NCBI RefSeq assembly: GCF_002090115.1
Contig: NZ_BBRK01000004.1
Coordinates: 124,001-188,000, forward strand
Reading direction: 5' to 3'
Length of the DNA: 64,000 nucleotides
DNA from: Demequina sp. NBRC 110054
GTDB lineage: Bacteria; Actinomycetota; Actinomycetes; Actinomycetales; Demequinaceae
Made by a program: the position numbers and the translations under genes
Notes under the pieces: model-generated
Databases searched by the model: none
Told to the model about the DNA's origin: nothing
What the model saw: only the letters and a program-made list of their open reading frames with translations
Shown: one piece after another, positions 51,076 to 60,069 of the stretch
Position numbering within the stretch: the first letter of the stretch is position 1
Layout: each line of letters begins with the position of its first letter

Positions 51076-52044
51076 ATGGGGACGGTCCTGACCCATCCGA
51101 CGACGCGGTTCCTCGTCCGCAGGCTCCTGCACTCCGCAGTCGTGCTGCTCGGGGTGGCCATCGTGGTCTTCTCGCTTCTGCAGCTCGTGCCCGGCGATCC
51201 CGTGCGGATCGCACTCGGCACGCGGTACACGGAGGAGAGCTACGAGGCGCTGCGCGCGGCCTCGGGTCTGGACCGTCCCCTGATCGTCCAGTTCCTCAGC
51301 TATCTGGGAAGCGCCCTCACGGGCGACCTCGGGGTGAGCTTCCGCTCGGGCCAGCCCGTGACGCAGCTCCTCGGGGAGCGACTTCCCGCCACGATGTCGC
51401 TCGCGCTGGTCGGCATCCTCATCGGCCTCGTCATCGCCGTCGTCGCCGGCATCTGGGCCGCACTCCACGAGGGCCGCCCCTCCGACGCCGTGGTCCGCGT
51501 CGGCAGCCAGTTCGGCGTATCGATCCCCGACTTCTGGATGGGCCTGCTGCTCATCACCGTCTTCGCCGCCACGCTCGGAGTGCTCCCCTCGTCGGGCTAC
51601 GTCCCGATCGGCGAGGATCCAGGCGAGTGGCTGCGCCACGTCATCCTCCCTGCGTCCGCCGTGGGGCTCGTCGCCGGCGCGATCATGACGCGCTACGTGC
51701 GCTCCGCAGTGCTCGACGTGGTCGCGATGCCGTTCGTGCGCACCGCTCGCTCGAAGGGCCTCGCCCCGCACATCGTCACCTTCCGCCACATCGTGCGCAA
51801 CGCCCTCATCCCCGTGCTCACGATCGCGGGCATCCAGTTCGCGACGATCCTGGGCGGCGTCATCGTGGTCGAGGTCGTGTTCGCGTGGCCCGGCCTCGGC
51901 AGCCTCGTCTACAACTCGGTCGAGACCCGCGACTACCCGCTCATCCAGGGCGCCGTGCTGCTCATCGCCGTGATCTTCCTGGTCGTCAACCTGCTGGTCG
52001 ACGTCCTCTACGCCGCCATCGACCCGAGGATCCGCCTGTCATGA
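51076..52044 (+). CDS. Peptide ABC transporter permease (DppB type)
   Basis: This 322-residue inner-membrane permease has six helices. The first segment FLVRRLLHSAVVLLGVAIVVFSLLQLVPGDP is typical of DppB/OppB, and the cytoplasmic EAA loop FVRTARSKGLAPHIVTFRHIVRNALIPVLT contacts the ATPase. The ATG is four bases after the binding-protein stop, without a clear ribosome site, so translation is probably coupled. It overlaps the next gene by four bases. Confidence 0.93.
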   Translation: MGTVLTHPTTRFLVRRLLHSAVVLLGVAIVVFSLLQLVPGDPVRIALGTRYTEESYEALRAASGLDRPLIVQFLSYLGSALTGDLGVSFRSGQPVTQLLGERLPATMSLALVGILIGLVIAVVAGIWAALHEGRPSDAVVRVGSQFGVSIPDFWMGLLLITVFAATLGVLPSSGYVPIGEDPGEWLRHVILPASAVGLVAGAIMTRYVRSAVLDVVAMPFVRTARSKGLAPHIVTFRHIVRNALIPVLTIAGIQFATILGGVIVVEVVFAWPGLGSLVYNSVETRDYPLIQGAVLLIAVIFLVVNLLVDVLYAAIDPRIRLS

Positions 52045-52958
52045 GCGCCGCCACCGACACGACCTCGACCACCATCGCCGCGCCCGCGCCGTCCGACTCC
52101 GGCCGCATCGCCGCGTGGCGGCTGCTGCTGCGCAACCCGGTGACCGTCGCGAGCGCGGTCGTCCTGCTCGCCGTCATCGTCATCGCCTTCTTCGGCCAGG
52201 CGCTCGCGCCGTACGGCATCAACGACATCGACGTCCCGAACGCGCTGCAGGGCCCCTCGAGCGCGCACTGGTTCGGCACCGACGACCTGGGGCGCGACGT
52301 GCTCTCACGCGTGCTCGTCGCGACCGCGGTGTCGCTCAAGGTGGCCGTGGTCTCCGTCGGCATCGCGTTCCTGCTGGGCGTCACGGCCGGGGTCGTCTCC
52401 GGATTCGTCGGCGGCTGGTTCGACACCGTCATGATGCGCGTCGTCGACGTCATGTTCGCCTTCCCCGTGATCCTGCTCGCCCTCGCGATCATCTCGATCC
52501 TGGGCCCTGGCATCGGGACGACGATGGTCGCGATCGGAATCGTCTACACGCCGATCTTCGCGAGGGTCGCCCGCGCGAGCGCGCTGTCCGTGAGCGTCGA
52601 GCCGTTCGTGCAGGTGTCGCGGACCATGGGCACGCCGTCGCGGACGATCCTCGTGCGCCACGTGCTGCCGAACATCACCGCGCCGATCATCGTCCAGACC
52701 TCGCTGTCACTCGCGTTCGCGATCCTGTCGGAGGCCTCGCTGTCCTTCCTCGGCCTCGGTGTCCAGCCGCCCGACCCGTCGTGGGGCCGGATGCTCTACG
52801 ACGCCCAGGCCTTCCTGGGGCAGGCGTGGTGGCTCAGCGTCTTCCCGGGCGCGGCGATCTTCGTCACCGTGCTCGCCTTCAACCTCGTCGGCGACGGCCT
52901 CAGGGACGTCCTCGACCCCAAGCAGCGCTCGATCATGGAAGCGAGGGCCCGCCGATGA
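52041..52958 (+). CDS. Peptide ABC transporter permease (DppC type)
   Basis: This 305-residue permease partners the DppB-type protein. It has a cytoplasmic N-terminus (about 20 residues), a first helix near 38-60, the motif HWFGTDDLGRDVLSRVL, five further helices and the EAA loop FVQVSRTMGTPSRTILVRHVLPN. The end reads DGLRDVLDPKQR, characteristic of DppC/OppC. Start and stop both lie in four-base ATGA overlaps with its neighbours. Confidence 0.94.
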   Translation: MSAATDTTSTTIAAPAPSDSGRIAAWRLLLRNPVTVASAVVLLAVIVIAFFGQALAPYGINDIDVPNALQGPSSAHWFGTDDLGRDVLSRVLVATAVSLKVAVVSVGIAFLLGVTAGVVSGFVGGWFDTVMMRVVDVMFAFPVILLALAIISILGPGIGTTMVAIGIVYTPIFARVARASALSVSVEPFVQVSRTMGTPSRTILVRHVLPNITAPIIVQTSLSLAFAILSEASLSFLGLGVQPPDPSWGRMLYDAQAFLGQAWWLSVFPGAAIFVTVLAFNLVGDGLRDVLDPKQRSIMEARARR

Positions 52959-54637
52959 GCAAGGTGCTCACCGTCAGCGACCTGTCCGTCTCGATCGGCC
53001 GAAGATCGATCGTCGAGAATGTGTCGTTCGACGTCGAGGAGGGCGGCACGCTCGGCATCGTCGGCGAGTCCGGCTCGGGGAAGTCCATGACCGTCCTCGC
53101 CGCCACGGGCCTGCTCGACGCCCCGGCCTCCCACGTGTCCGGCTCGAGCCGCATGGGCGACCTCGAGCTCGTCGGCGCGGGCCCCAAGGCCCTGCGATCG
53201 GTGCACGGATCGCGGGTCGGCTTCGTCTTTCAGGACCCGTCGACGTCCCTGAACCCGCTCCTCACCCTCGAGCGCCAGATCACCGAGCCGCTGCAGGCGC
53301 ACCGTCGGATGACCCGACGGTCGGCGCGCACGCGTGCGCTCGAGCTGCTCGAGGCCGTGGGCATCCCCGACCCCGAGTCGCGCCTCGGCGCCTACCCGCA
53401 CCAGCTCTCGGGCGGACAGCGCCAGCGCGTGATGATCGCGATCGGCATCGCATGCGACCCCGCGCTGCTGGTGGCCGACGAGCCGACCACCGCGCTCGAC
53501 GTCACGACCGAGGCGCAGATCCTCGAGCTCGTCCGCGACCTCCAGGAGCAGCGCGGCACGGCAGTCGTGTGGATCAGTCACGACCTGGGCGTGATCGGGC
53601 AGCTCGCCGACGATGTCGCCGTCCTCAAGCAGGGCGCGATCGTGGAGCATCGCCCGATCGTCGACGTGTTCAGCACGCCCGAGCACGACTACACGCGCAC
53701 CCTTCTGGACGCGCGCCCAATCGTGGGCAGGTTCACCCCGCCCACGACCGACGAGGACGCGCCGACGGTGCTCGAGGTGGAGCACCTGGACGTGCACTAC
53801 CCGATCGTGACGCCCCAGGGCCGCTCGACCGTGCACGCGGTCAAGGACGTGTCGTTCTCCGTGAAGCGCGGCCACACGCTCGGCATCGTCGGCGAGTCGG
53901 GCTCGGGCAAGTCCACGATCGCGAGCGCGCTGACGGGGCTCGTCGCCCCGTCGGGAGGCACGGCGGTACTCACCGCAGGACACGAGGACGATGCGCCGGT
54001 CGAGCACGACGTCCTGGCGGCGAAGGGCAAGGCAGCCGCGCCCGTGAAGCGGCGCCTCGCGATGGTCTTCCAGGACCCGTTCTCCTCGCTCGACCCGCGC
54101 CGTTCGGTCGCCGACGCGATCGGCGAGCCGCTCATGGTCCACCGCCTCACGGCGCCGGGGGCGGCTCGCCGCTCGCGCGTCGAGGAGCTGCTCGAGCTCG
54201 TGGGTCTGTCCACCGAGTTCGCCGATCGCTTCCCCCACGAGCTCTCGGGCGGCCAGCGGCAGCGCGTCTCGATCGCGCGCGCCCTTGCGCTCGAGCCGGA
54301 CGTGCTGATCCTCGACGAGGCGACGGCCTCGCTCGACGTCTCCATCCAGGCGCTCGTGCTCGACCTCATGCGCCGCCTTCAGGACGAGCTCGGCCTCACC
54401 TACCTCTTCATCGCGCACGACCTCGCGATCGTGCACCAGATGAGCCACGAGGTGCTCGTGCTGCGCGGCGGCGTGGCGGTCGAGCATCGCCCGACCGAGG
54501 AGCTGTTCGCGTCCCCGCGCGAGGATTACACGAAGGCGCTGCTCGCAGCGATCCCACCCGAGCGCCCCCGCGCGGCACAGTCCCAGGCACAGTCCCAGGC
54601 GCCGTCTCAGGCACAGTTCCAGGCCCCCGCCGAGTGA
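52955..54637 (+). CDS. Fused double ATP-binding protein of the peptide ABC transporter (DppD-DppF)
   Basis: This 560-residue protein contains two complete ABC ATPases in one chain. The first (about residues 1-265) has [45 protein letters not shown] and WISHDLGV. The second (about 280-540) has [47 protein letters not shown] and FIAHDLAI. All catalytic motifs are intact in both, so two functional sites are expected. The C-terminal 20 residues are Gln/Ala/Ser repeats encoded by short tandem DNA repeats (about 54571-54630). The gene is joined by ATGA and GTGA overlaps to its neighbours. Confidence 0.94.
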   Translation: MSKVLTVSDLSVSIGRRSIVENVSFDVEEGGTLGIVGESGSGKSMTVLAATGLLDAPASHVSGSSRMGDLELVGAGPKALRSVHGSRVGFVFQDPSTSLNPLLTLERQITEPLQAHRRMTRRSARTRALELLEAVGIPDPESRLGAYPHQLSGGQRQRVMIAIGIACDPALLVADEPTTALDVTTEAQILELVRDLQEQRGTAVVWISHDLGVIGQLADDVAVLKQGAIVEHRPIVDVFSTPEHDYTRTLLDARPIVGRFTPPTTDEDAPTVLEVEHLDVHYPIVTPQGRSTVHAVKDVSFSVKRGHTLGIVGESGSGKSTIASALTGLVAPSGGTAVLTAGHEDDAPVEHDVLAAKGKAAAPVKRRLAMVFQDPFSSLDPRRSVADAIGEPLMVHRLTAPGAARRSRVEELLELVGLSTEFADRFPHELSGGQRQRVSIARALALEPDVLILDEATASLDVSIQALVLDLMRRLQDELGLTYLFIAHDLAIVHQMSHEVLVLRGGVAVEHRPTEELFASPREDYTKALLAAIPPERPRAAQSQAQSQAPSQAQFQAPAE

Positions 54638-56244
54638 CGGGGAGAGCCCCGACCCCGATCGACGCGCTCGCCGACCGCTGGACCTCCCGTGTGCTCGCGT
54701 GCGCTCCCGCCGACGCGATCGTGGCGGGAAGGCGGCCCGCGACCCTCGACGGGCTCGGAGCCGGACCCCGAGAGGATCTCGCGGACCACGCGGCGCGCAC
54801 CCTGAGGGAGCTCGCACGCCTCGACCCCACGGACGACGTGGACGAGGTCACCCTCCGCGACCTCGCCGCGGACCTGCGCCTCCGCGCGGGCGAGCGCGAG
54901 GCCGGCCTTCACCTCGCGGAGATCGATCCCGTCACGAACCCCCTCGCCACGCTTCCCCGGGCGCTCGGTTCCCTCCCCCGCGCCACGCGCGATGACGAGG
55001 CGCGCCTCGTCGCGTTGATCGCGAGCCTGCCGAGAGCCGTCGACGACTGGACGGACGCCATCGCGCATCAGACCGCGACGCTCGCGGCGCCCTCGCGTGC
55101 GCAGGTGTCGACGCTGGTCGCCCAGGCTCGCGCGCTCGCGAGAGAGGACGGACCCCTCGCTTCCGCACTAGGCGTCGCGGAGGACCTTGCTGTGCTGGAC
55201 TCGGTGCGGAGCTGCCTGATCGCCGCCGCCGCCCGGCTCGAGGAGACGGTCCTGCCGCGCGCAAGGAGATCGGCGGCAGTCGGCCCCGACCTCTACCCCG
55301 TCGCGGCGGAGCGACACCTGGGCATGAGGATCGATGCCCGTGAGACCTATGCGTGGGGCCTCGAGGCGCTGGCCGCGGCCACAAGTGCGCAGACAGAGGC
55401 CGCCCACGAGCTGGGAGCCTCCTCGATCGAGGAGGCCACCGCGGTCCTCGCGGAGGACCCGAATCGGCACCTGGAAGGAGCGGATCGTGTCACGGCCTGG
55501 CTTCAGGAGACCGCCGAGGCGGCGATAGACGCCGTCACGGGCACGCACCTCACGGTCGCGCCCGGACTCCGCCGCCTCACCGCGCGCATCGACCCCGCGA
55601 AGCGCGGCGGCGCCTTCTACACGCCGCCCTCACCGGACGGGACCCGACCGGGCGCGATCACCTGGCCAGCGGACGCCGGCGCGGGCACCTTCGCGCCGTG
55701 GCGCGAGCGCACGACCGTCCACCACGAGGGAGTGCCTGGCCACCATCTTCAGATGGGCGGCACCGCGCTCGCGAGGGATCTCAACGACTGGCGCGCACTG
55801 CTGGCCGGAAGCGCCGGCCATTCCGAGGGCTGGGCACTGTACGCCGAGGCGTTCATGGACCGGCTCGGGCTGCTGCCGGACCCCGCGGACAGGTTCGGGA
55901 TGCTCGACGCGCTGCGGTTCCGCGCGGCCCGCGTCGTCATCGACATCGGCCTTCATCTGGGCCTGCAGCGACCCGGCGGCGGCGGGATCTGGGACCGGGA
56001 CCACGCCCGCGCGACGCTGCGGCGGTCCACCTCGATGCCCGACGCGTTCGTCGACGCGGAGGTCGACCGCTACCTGGGCTGGCCAGGTCAGGCGCCCGCC
56101 TACGCGATCGGCGCGAGGGTCTGGCACGACGCGCGCGATGCCGCGCTCGCCTCGGGGATCACCGAGCGCACCTTCCACGACCGGGCTCTCGCGCTCGGCT
56201 CCGTCCGCCTCGACACGTTCGCGGCGACCACGCTCAGCCCCTGA
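54634..56244 (+). CDS. DUF885 family metallopeptidase-like protein
   Basis: This 536-residue cytosolic protein (no signal peptide) has the DUF885 zinc motif TVHHEGVPGHHLQ (near residue 363) and the downstream SEGWALYAEAFM (near 398), which supplies the third ligand Glu. The N-terminal half is helical and poorly conserved. DUF885 enzymes are related to M32-like peptidases. The GTG start overlaps the transporter ATPase stop (GTGA), so it is the last gene of the uptake operon and probably digests the imported peptides. Its 3' end overlaps the convergent PHP gene by 11 bases. Confidence 0.88.
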   Translation: MTGRAPTPIDALADRWTSRVLACAPADAIVAGRRPATLDGLGAGPREDLADHAARTLRELARLDPTDDVDEVTLRDLAADLRLRAGEREAGLHLAEIDPVTNPLATLPRALGSLPRATRDDEARLVALIASLPRAVDDWTDAIAHQTATLAAPSRAQVSTLVAQARALAREDGPLASALGVAEDLAVLDSVRSCLIAAAARLEETVLPRARRSAAVGPDLYPVAAERHLGMRIDARETYAWGLEALAAATSAQTEAAHELGASSIEEATAVLAEDPNRHLEGADRVTAWLQETAEAAIDAVTGTHLTVAPGLRRLTARIDPAKRGGAFYTPPSPDGTRPGAITWPADAGAGTFAPWRERTTVHHEGVPGHHLQMGGTALARDLNDWRALLAGSAGHSEGWALYAEAFMDRLGLLPDPADRFGMLDALRFRAARVVIDIGLHLGLQRPGGGGIWDRDHARATLRRSTSMPDAFVDAEVDRYLGWPGQAPAYAIGARVWHDARDAALASGITERTFHDRALALGSVRLDTFAATTLSP

Positions 56245-57058
56245 GCGCCTCCAAGGCCTCGAGCACCTCGGGCGAGGTGAGATTCTCGCCCAGCCGGTTG
56301 AGCTTGCCCGTCCCGTGATAGTCCGAGGACCCCGTCCGGAGCAGCCCGTAGCGCTCCGCGAGCGTCGCGAGATGCGTGCGAGTCGCGTCGTCATGGTCGC
56401 GGTGATCCACTTCGAGCCCCGCGAGGCCCGCCTTCGCGAGCTCGGCGATCGCCCAGTCGGGGACAGTCTTCCCGCGCGCGTGCGCCCCGGGGTGCGCGAA
56501 CACCGAGACCCCGCCCGCGGCGCGGATGACGCCGATCGCCTCCCCGACCTCGGGCGCGTAGTGCGGCACGTAGTACGGCGATCCGTTCTTGAGGACGTGC
56601 GCGAAGACCTCGTCCCGCGTGCGGAAGGCCCCGCGTTCTACGAGGGCGTCGGCGATGTGCGGCCTGCCGACCGTGGCGGACACTCCCGCGCGTGCCTCCA
56701 CGTCCTTCCAGTCCAGCGGGTAGTCGACCGCGATGCGCTCGACGATCTCCCTGGCCCTTCCGACCCGGGCCTCCTGGGTCCTCGCGAGCATCTCGGTGAG
56801 CGCCGCATCGTCCCTGCGCGGCCAGTAGGCGAGCATGTGCACCGACACCCAGCGATGCCGTGCGGAGACCTCGATCGCGGGCACGAGCCTCAGCCCGCTC
56901 GCGTCGGCCTGGGCCTGCGCCTCGTCCCAGCCATCCATCGTGTCGTGGTCCGCGAGCGCGACCACGTCGAGGCCCGCCTCCGCGGCCTCGCGCATCACCT
57001 GCGCGGGCGAACCCGTGCCGTCCGAGACGGTCGAGTGGAGGTGCAGGTCGATGCGCAT
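56234..57058 (-). CDS. PHP-domain metal-dependent phosphoesterase (YciV/TrpH type)
   Basis: This 274-residue PHP-family phosphoesterase has the metal motifs IDLHLHSTVSDGT (HxH), ALADHDTMDG, VPAIEVSAR, VSVFAHPGAH and TGSSDYHG. The closest characterised relatives remove 3'-phosphate from 3',5'-bisphosphonucleosides or act as 5'-to-3' RNase AM on short RNA. The ATG at 57058 coincides with the start predicted from TAGGGT (57065-57070). The decamer GCATCGTCCC occurs inside the gene at 56805-56814, where it encodes Asp-Asp-Ala. Confidence 0.92.
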   Translation of the reverse strand: MRIDLHLHSTVSDGTGSPAQVMREAAEAGLDVVALADHDTMDGWDEAQAQADASGLRLVPAIEVSARHRWVSVHMLAYWPRRDDAALTEMLARTQEARVGRAREIVERIAVDYPLDWKDVEARAGVSATVGRPHIADALVERGAFRTRDEVFAHVLKNGSPYYVPHYAPEVGEAIGVIRAAGGVSVFAHPGAHARGKTVPDWAIAELAKAGLAGLEVDHRDHDDATRTHLATLAERYGLLRTGSSDYHGTGKLNRLGENLTSPEVLEALEALRG

Positions 57059-57064
57059 ATCGCC

Positions 57065-57070
57065 ACCCTA
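57065..57070 (-). promoter_or_regulatory. Candidate -10 element for the PHP gene
   Basis: TAGGGT on the minus strand leaves a six-base gap to the ATG at 57058, predicting a leaderless message. Confidence 0.45.
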
Positions 57071-57160
57071 GGACGTGCGCCTCGGACGACGCGGCAGCGG
57101 GCTTGGGGGACGGGTCCCCGACCGTGCGGGGCGCGGGGCCCGGAATGAGACGATTGCTCC

Positions 57161-58528
57161 ATGACTGACGACAAGGATGACCTCAACAAGGCACGCACGG
57201 GACGCCCCAACTCGGCGGCGTTCAAGGAGTTCCTCGCGGGCGGCTGGGCGGAGCCGGAGACGGACGCGACGACGCTGATCGCCGCCGCTCCCTACGCGGC
57301 CGAGCGCCGCGCGCGCCTGAGCGAGATGTTCCCGGGCAAGCGCATGGTCGTGCCCGCGGGAGACCTCAAGGTGCGCTCGAACGACACCGACTACCGCTTC
57401 CGCCCCACCTCCGACTTCGCCTACCTCACGGGCCTCGGCGCTGACCACGAGCCCGGCGCCGTCCTCGTGATGGAGCCGACCGACGCGGGGCACGACGCGA
57501 CGCTGTACCTCATCCCGCCCGCCGTCGCCGGGGACGAGGGCTTCTACTCCGACCCGCGCTCGGGCGAGTTCTGGATCGGCCGCCGGCCCGGCCTCGCCGA
57601 GTTTCAGGCGATGACGGGCATCGCGACCGCGGACCTCGCGGACCTGCCCACCGACATCAAGGTCGCGAAGCACCCCAAGAACAAGGTCGCCGTGGCGCTC
57701 GCAGAGATGAAGTTCGTCAAGGACGAGTACGAGGTCCAGCAGCTGCGCGACGCCGTGAACGCGACGATCGCCGGCTTCGAGCGGGTCGTGCCCGAGCTGC
57801 CCCGCGCGACCGAGCACAAGCGCGGCGAGCGGGTCATCGAGGCCACCTTCGACGGGCTCGCGCGCGAGGAGGGCAACGGGGTCGGCTACGAGACGATCGC
57901 CGCCTCGGGCCCGCACGCCACGACGCTGCACTGGATCCGCAACGACGGCCAGGTGCGCCGCGGCGACCTCCTGCTGCTCGACGCCGGCGTCGAGATGGAG
58001 AGCCTCTACACCGCAGACGTCACTCGCACCCTGCCGATCGACGGCACCTTCTCCCCCGTGCAGCGCGAGATGTACGAGATCGTGCTCGAGGCCGCCGACG
58101 CGGGCTTCGCGGTCGCCAGGCCGGGCGCGCGCTTCCTCGACGTCCACGAGGCGGCCATGGAGGTCATTGAGAGGCGGCTCACCGAGAAGGGGATCGTGCC
58201 CGACCACGAGGACCCCGAGGCCAAGCTGTTCCGCCGCTGGATGGTCCACTCGACCTCGCACCACCTTGGCATCGACGTCCACGACTGCGGGCTCGCGAGC
58301 CGCGAGCACTACATGGAGGGCGTCCTCGAACCCGGCATGGTCTTCACGATCGAGCCCGGCCTGTACTTCAAGGCCGACGACCTCACTGTCCCCGCGGAGC
58401 TGCGCGGCATCGGTATCCGCATCGAGGACGACGTGCTCATCACCGAGGACGGCTACGAGAACCTCTCGGCGGCCCTCCCCCGCGAGCCCGACGCGATCGA
58501 GGCCTGGATGGCGCGGCTCGCGCGCTGA
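57161..58528 (+). CDS. Xaa-Pro aminopeptidase (M24B)
   Basis: This 455-residue M24B metallopeptidase removes N-terminal residues next to proline. An N-terminal creatinase-like domain (RMVVPAGDLKVRSNDTDYRFRPTSDFAYLTG) precedes the pita-bread catalytic domain. The metal ligands can be placed as Asp in LLLLDAG, Asp in YTADVTRTLP, His in TSHHLGIDVHD, Glu in FTIEPGLYF and Glu in GIRIEDDVL. The start MTDDKDDLNK is polar and no signal peptide is present. It may finish the digestion of peptides imported by the adjacent transporter. A weak GGGACC-AC-GGTCCC hairpin (58535-58548) follows. Confidence 0.93.
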   Translation: MTDDKDDLNKARTGRPNSAAFKEFLAGGWAEPETDATTLIAAAPYAAERRARLSEMFPGKRMVVPAGDLKVRSNDTDYRFRPTSDFAYLTGLGADHEPGAVLVMEPTDAGHDATLYLIPPAVAGDEGFYSDPRSGEFWIGRRPGLAEFQAMTGIATADLADLPTDIKVAKHPKNKVAVALAEMKFVKDEYEVQQLRDAVNATIAGFERVVPELPRATEHKRGERVIEATFDGLAREEGNGVGYETIAASGPHATTLHWIRNDGQVRRGDLLLLDAGVEMESLYTADVTRTLPIDGTFSPVQREMYEIVLEAADAGFAVARPGARFLDVHEAAMEVIERRLTEKGIVPDHEDPEAKLFRRWMVHSTSHHLGIDVHDCGLASREHYMEGVLEPGMVFTIEPGLYFKADDLTVPAELRGIGIRIEDDVLITEDGYENLSAALPREPDAIEAWMARLAR

Positions 58529-58534
58529 CGCCAA

Positions 58535-58548
58535 GGGACCACGGTCCC
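58535..58548 (+). terminator. Weak hairpin after the aminopeptidase gene
   Basis: GGGACC and GGTCCC flank AC, seven bases past the stop. The stem is only six base pairs, so termination is uncertain. Confidence 0.3.
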
Positions 58549-58619
58549 AGCCTTCTGTGCACCTGTCTAAAACAATGGGAGGCGGGGTCCGACCAGCCCC
58601 TCACCTCACCAGGAGCCTC

Positions 58620-59951
58620 ATGTCCCACCTGCAGCACACCACTCCGCGCCGACCCACGACGACTGCGCGGTGGCTTGCGACATTGGCGCTCACGCTCCTC
58701 CTCCTGGCGTTCGTGCCGTCGCCCGCGCTCGCGGACGACGCGGGACTCACCGGAGGAACGGAGGCGGCCCAGGAGGCCGGGCTGCCCGCCGACGCCGACC
58801 TCGTGCTGTTCTGGGGCGACGGCTGCCCCCACTGCGCCGCCGAGAAGGAATGGCTCGCGGAGTACCAGGCCGCCCACCCCGAGATCGTCGTCCAGAAGTA
58901 CGAGGTCTGGTACGACGCAGACAACCAGGCGCTCATGATCGACACCGCCGCGGCGTACGGGATCGAGATCACGGGAGTGCCGCTCACGATCATCGGCGAT
59001 GAGACGTGGGCCGGCTGGTCGGATCCGATGGAGGACACCCTCGCCGCAGCGCTCGCGCCCGCGCTCGACGACGGCGGCGCGCTGGTCGACGACCCCGACG
59101 CTTCCGCGAGCGGGGACAACGTCATCGACGTCCCCCTTGCGGGAGAGGTGGACCTCGACGAGCAGAGCCTCCTCGTCTCCACGCTCATCATCGGCTTCGT
59201 CGACGGCGTCAACCCGTGCTCGCTGTGGGTGATCTCGGTGCTGCTCGCGATCGTCCTGCGCACCGGCAGCAGGCGCCGCGTGATCGCGATCGGCAGCACC
59301 TTCCTCGCGGTGACCGCGCTCATGTACGCGCTGTACATGGCCGCCTTCTACTCGGTGCTCACGGTCGTGGGCTGGATGGGGTGGATCCAGGTGCTCGTGG
59401 CCCTCGTGGCGGGCATCTTCGGCATCGTGAGCGTCAAGGACTACTTCGCCTTCAAGCAGGGGCTGTCGTTCACGATCTCCGACTCGGCGAAGCCGGGGAT
59501 CTACAAGCGGATGCGCGCGGCCGCGTCTCACGAGGCGCTGCTGCCGGCCCTCGGCGCGACGATCGTCCTCGCGGTCGGGGTGAGCCTGCTCGAGACGCCG
59601 TGCACCGCCGGCTTCCCACTGCTGTGGACCGGGCTGCTGCAGGCCAACGACGTGGGGCCGATCGAGACCGTCGGGCTGTTCGTCGCGTACATGATCCCGT
59701 TCCTGCTCGACGAGCTCGCGGTCTTCGCAATTGCGATCGTCACGATGCGCGCGACCAAGTTCCAGGACAGGCACGGAGAGCTGCTCAAGCTGTTCGCGGG
59801 CGTGACGATGCTCGTCCTCGCCGCGGTCATGCTGCTCGACCCGACGCTCATGAACAGCCCGTGGGTCGCGCTCGGCCTGTTCGCCGGGGCCTTCGTGCTC
59901 GCCGCGGCCATCCACCTGGTGACCTTGAGGATCAGGGCACCGCGGGACTGA
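58620..59951 (+). CDS. Thioredoxin-CcdA fusion, thiol-disulfide transmembrane protein
   Basis: This 443-residue protein has a signal/anchor segment (WLATLALTLLLLAFVPSPALA, about residues 18-38). An extracytoplasmic thioredoxin-like domain follows (about 45-145) with active site GDGCPHC (Cys69, Cys72) and cis-Pro in TGVPLTI. A six-helix membrane domain of DsbD/CcdA type (about 185-440) carries the conserved Cys in VNPCSLW and LLETPCTAGFP. Electrons would pass from cytosolic thioredoxin through the membrane Cys pair to the fused external CPHC domain. AGGAG lies five bases before the ATG. The natural client proteins are unknown. Confidence 0.9.
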   Translation: MSHLQHTTPRRPTTTARWLATLALTLLLLAFVPSPALADDAGLTGGTEAAQEAGLPADADLVLFWGDGCPHCAAEKEWLAEYQAAHPEIVVQKYEVWYDADNQALMIDTAAAYGIEITGVPLTIIGDETWAGWSDPMEDTLAAALAPALDDGGALVDDPDASASGDNVIDVPLAGEVDLDEQSLLVSTLIIGFVDGVNPCSLWVISVLLAIVLRTGSRRRVIAIGSTFLAVTALMYALYMAAFYSVLTVVGWMGWIQVLVALVAGIFGIVSVKDYFAFKQGLSFTISDSAKPGIYKRMRAAASHEALLPALGATIVLAVGVSLLETPCTAGFPLLWTGLLQANDVGPIETVGLFVAYMIPFLLDELAVFAIAIVTMRATKFQDRHGELLKLFAGVTMLVLAAVMLLDPTLMNSPWVALGLFAGAFVLAAAIHLVTLRIRAPRD

Positions 59952-60000
59952 GCACGCCGGACCGCGTCTTCCCGGACCAGGAGGCCTCCCCAACCGCGCC

Positions 60001-60010
60001 GCATCGTCCC
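60001..60010 (-). repeat. GGGACGATGC decamer (minus strand)
   Basis: An exact reverse-complement copy sits in the 118-base gap upstream of the luciferase-like gene, followed by an unusual AT-containing stretch CGGGACTATTCGCACCCC. Confidence 0.6.
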
Positions 60011-60069
60011 GGGACTATTCGCACCCCGCGAAACGTTGCCTCCTCGGATCCCCGACCGAGAGGCCACCC

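Noticed and set aside
52759..54633. Open frame running through the transporter ATPase gene ahead of DUF885
   Set aside because: This frame is antifunctional Arg/Pro-rich sequence until the GTG at 54634, where DUF885 homology begins.
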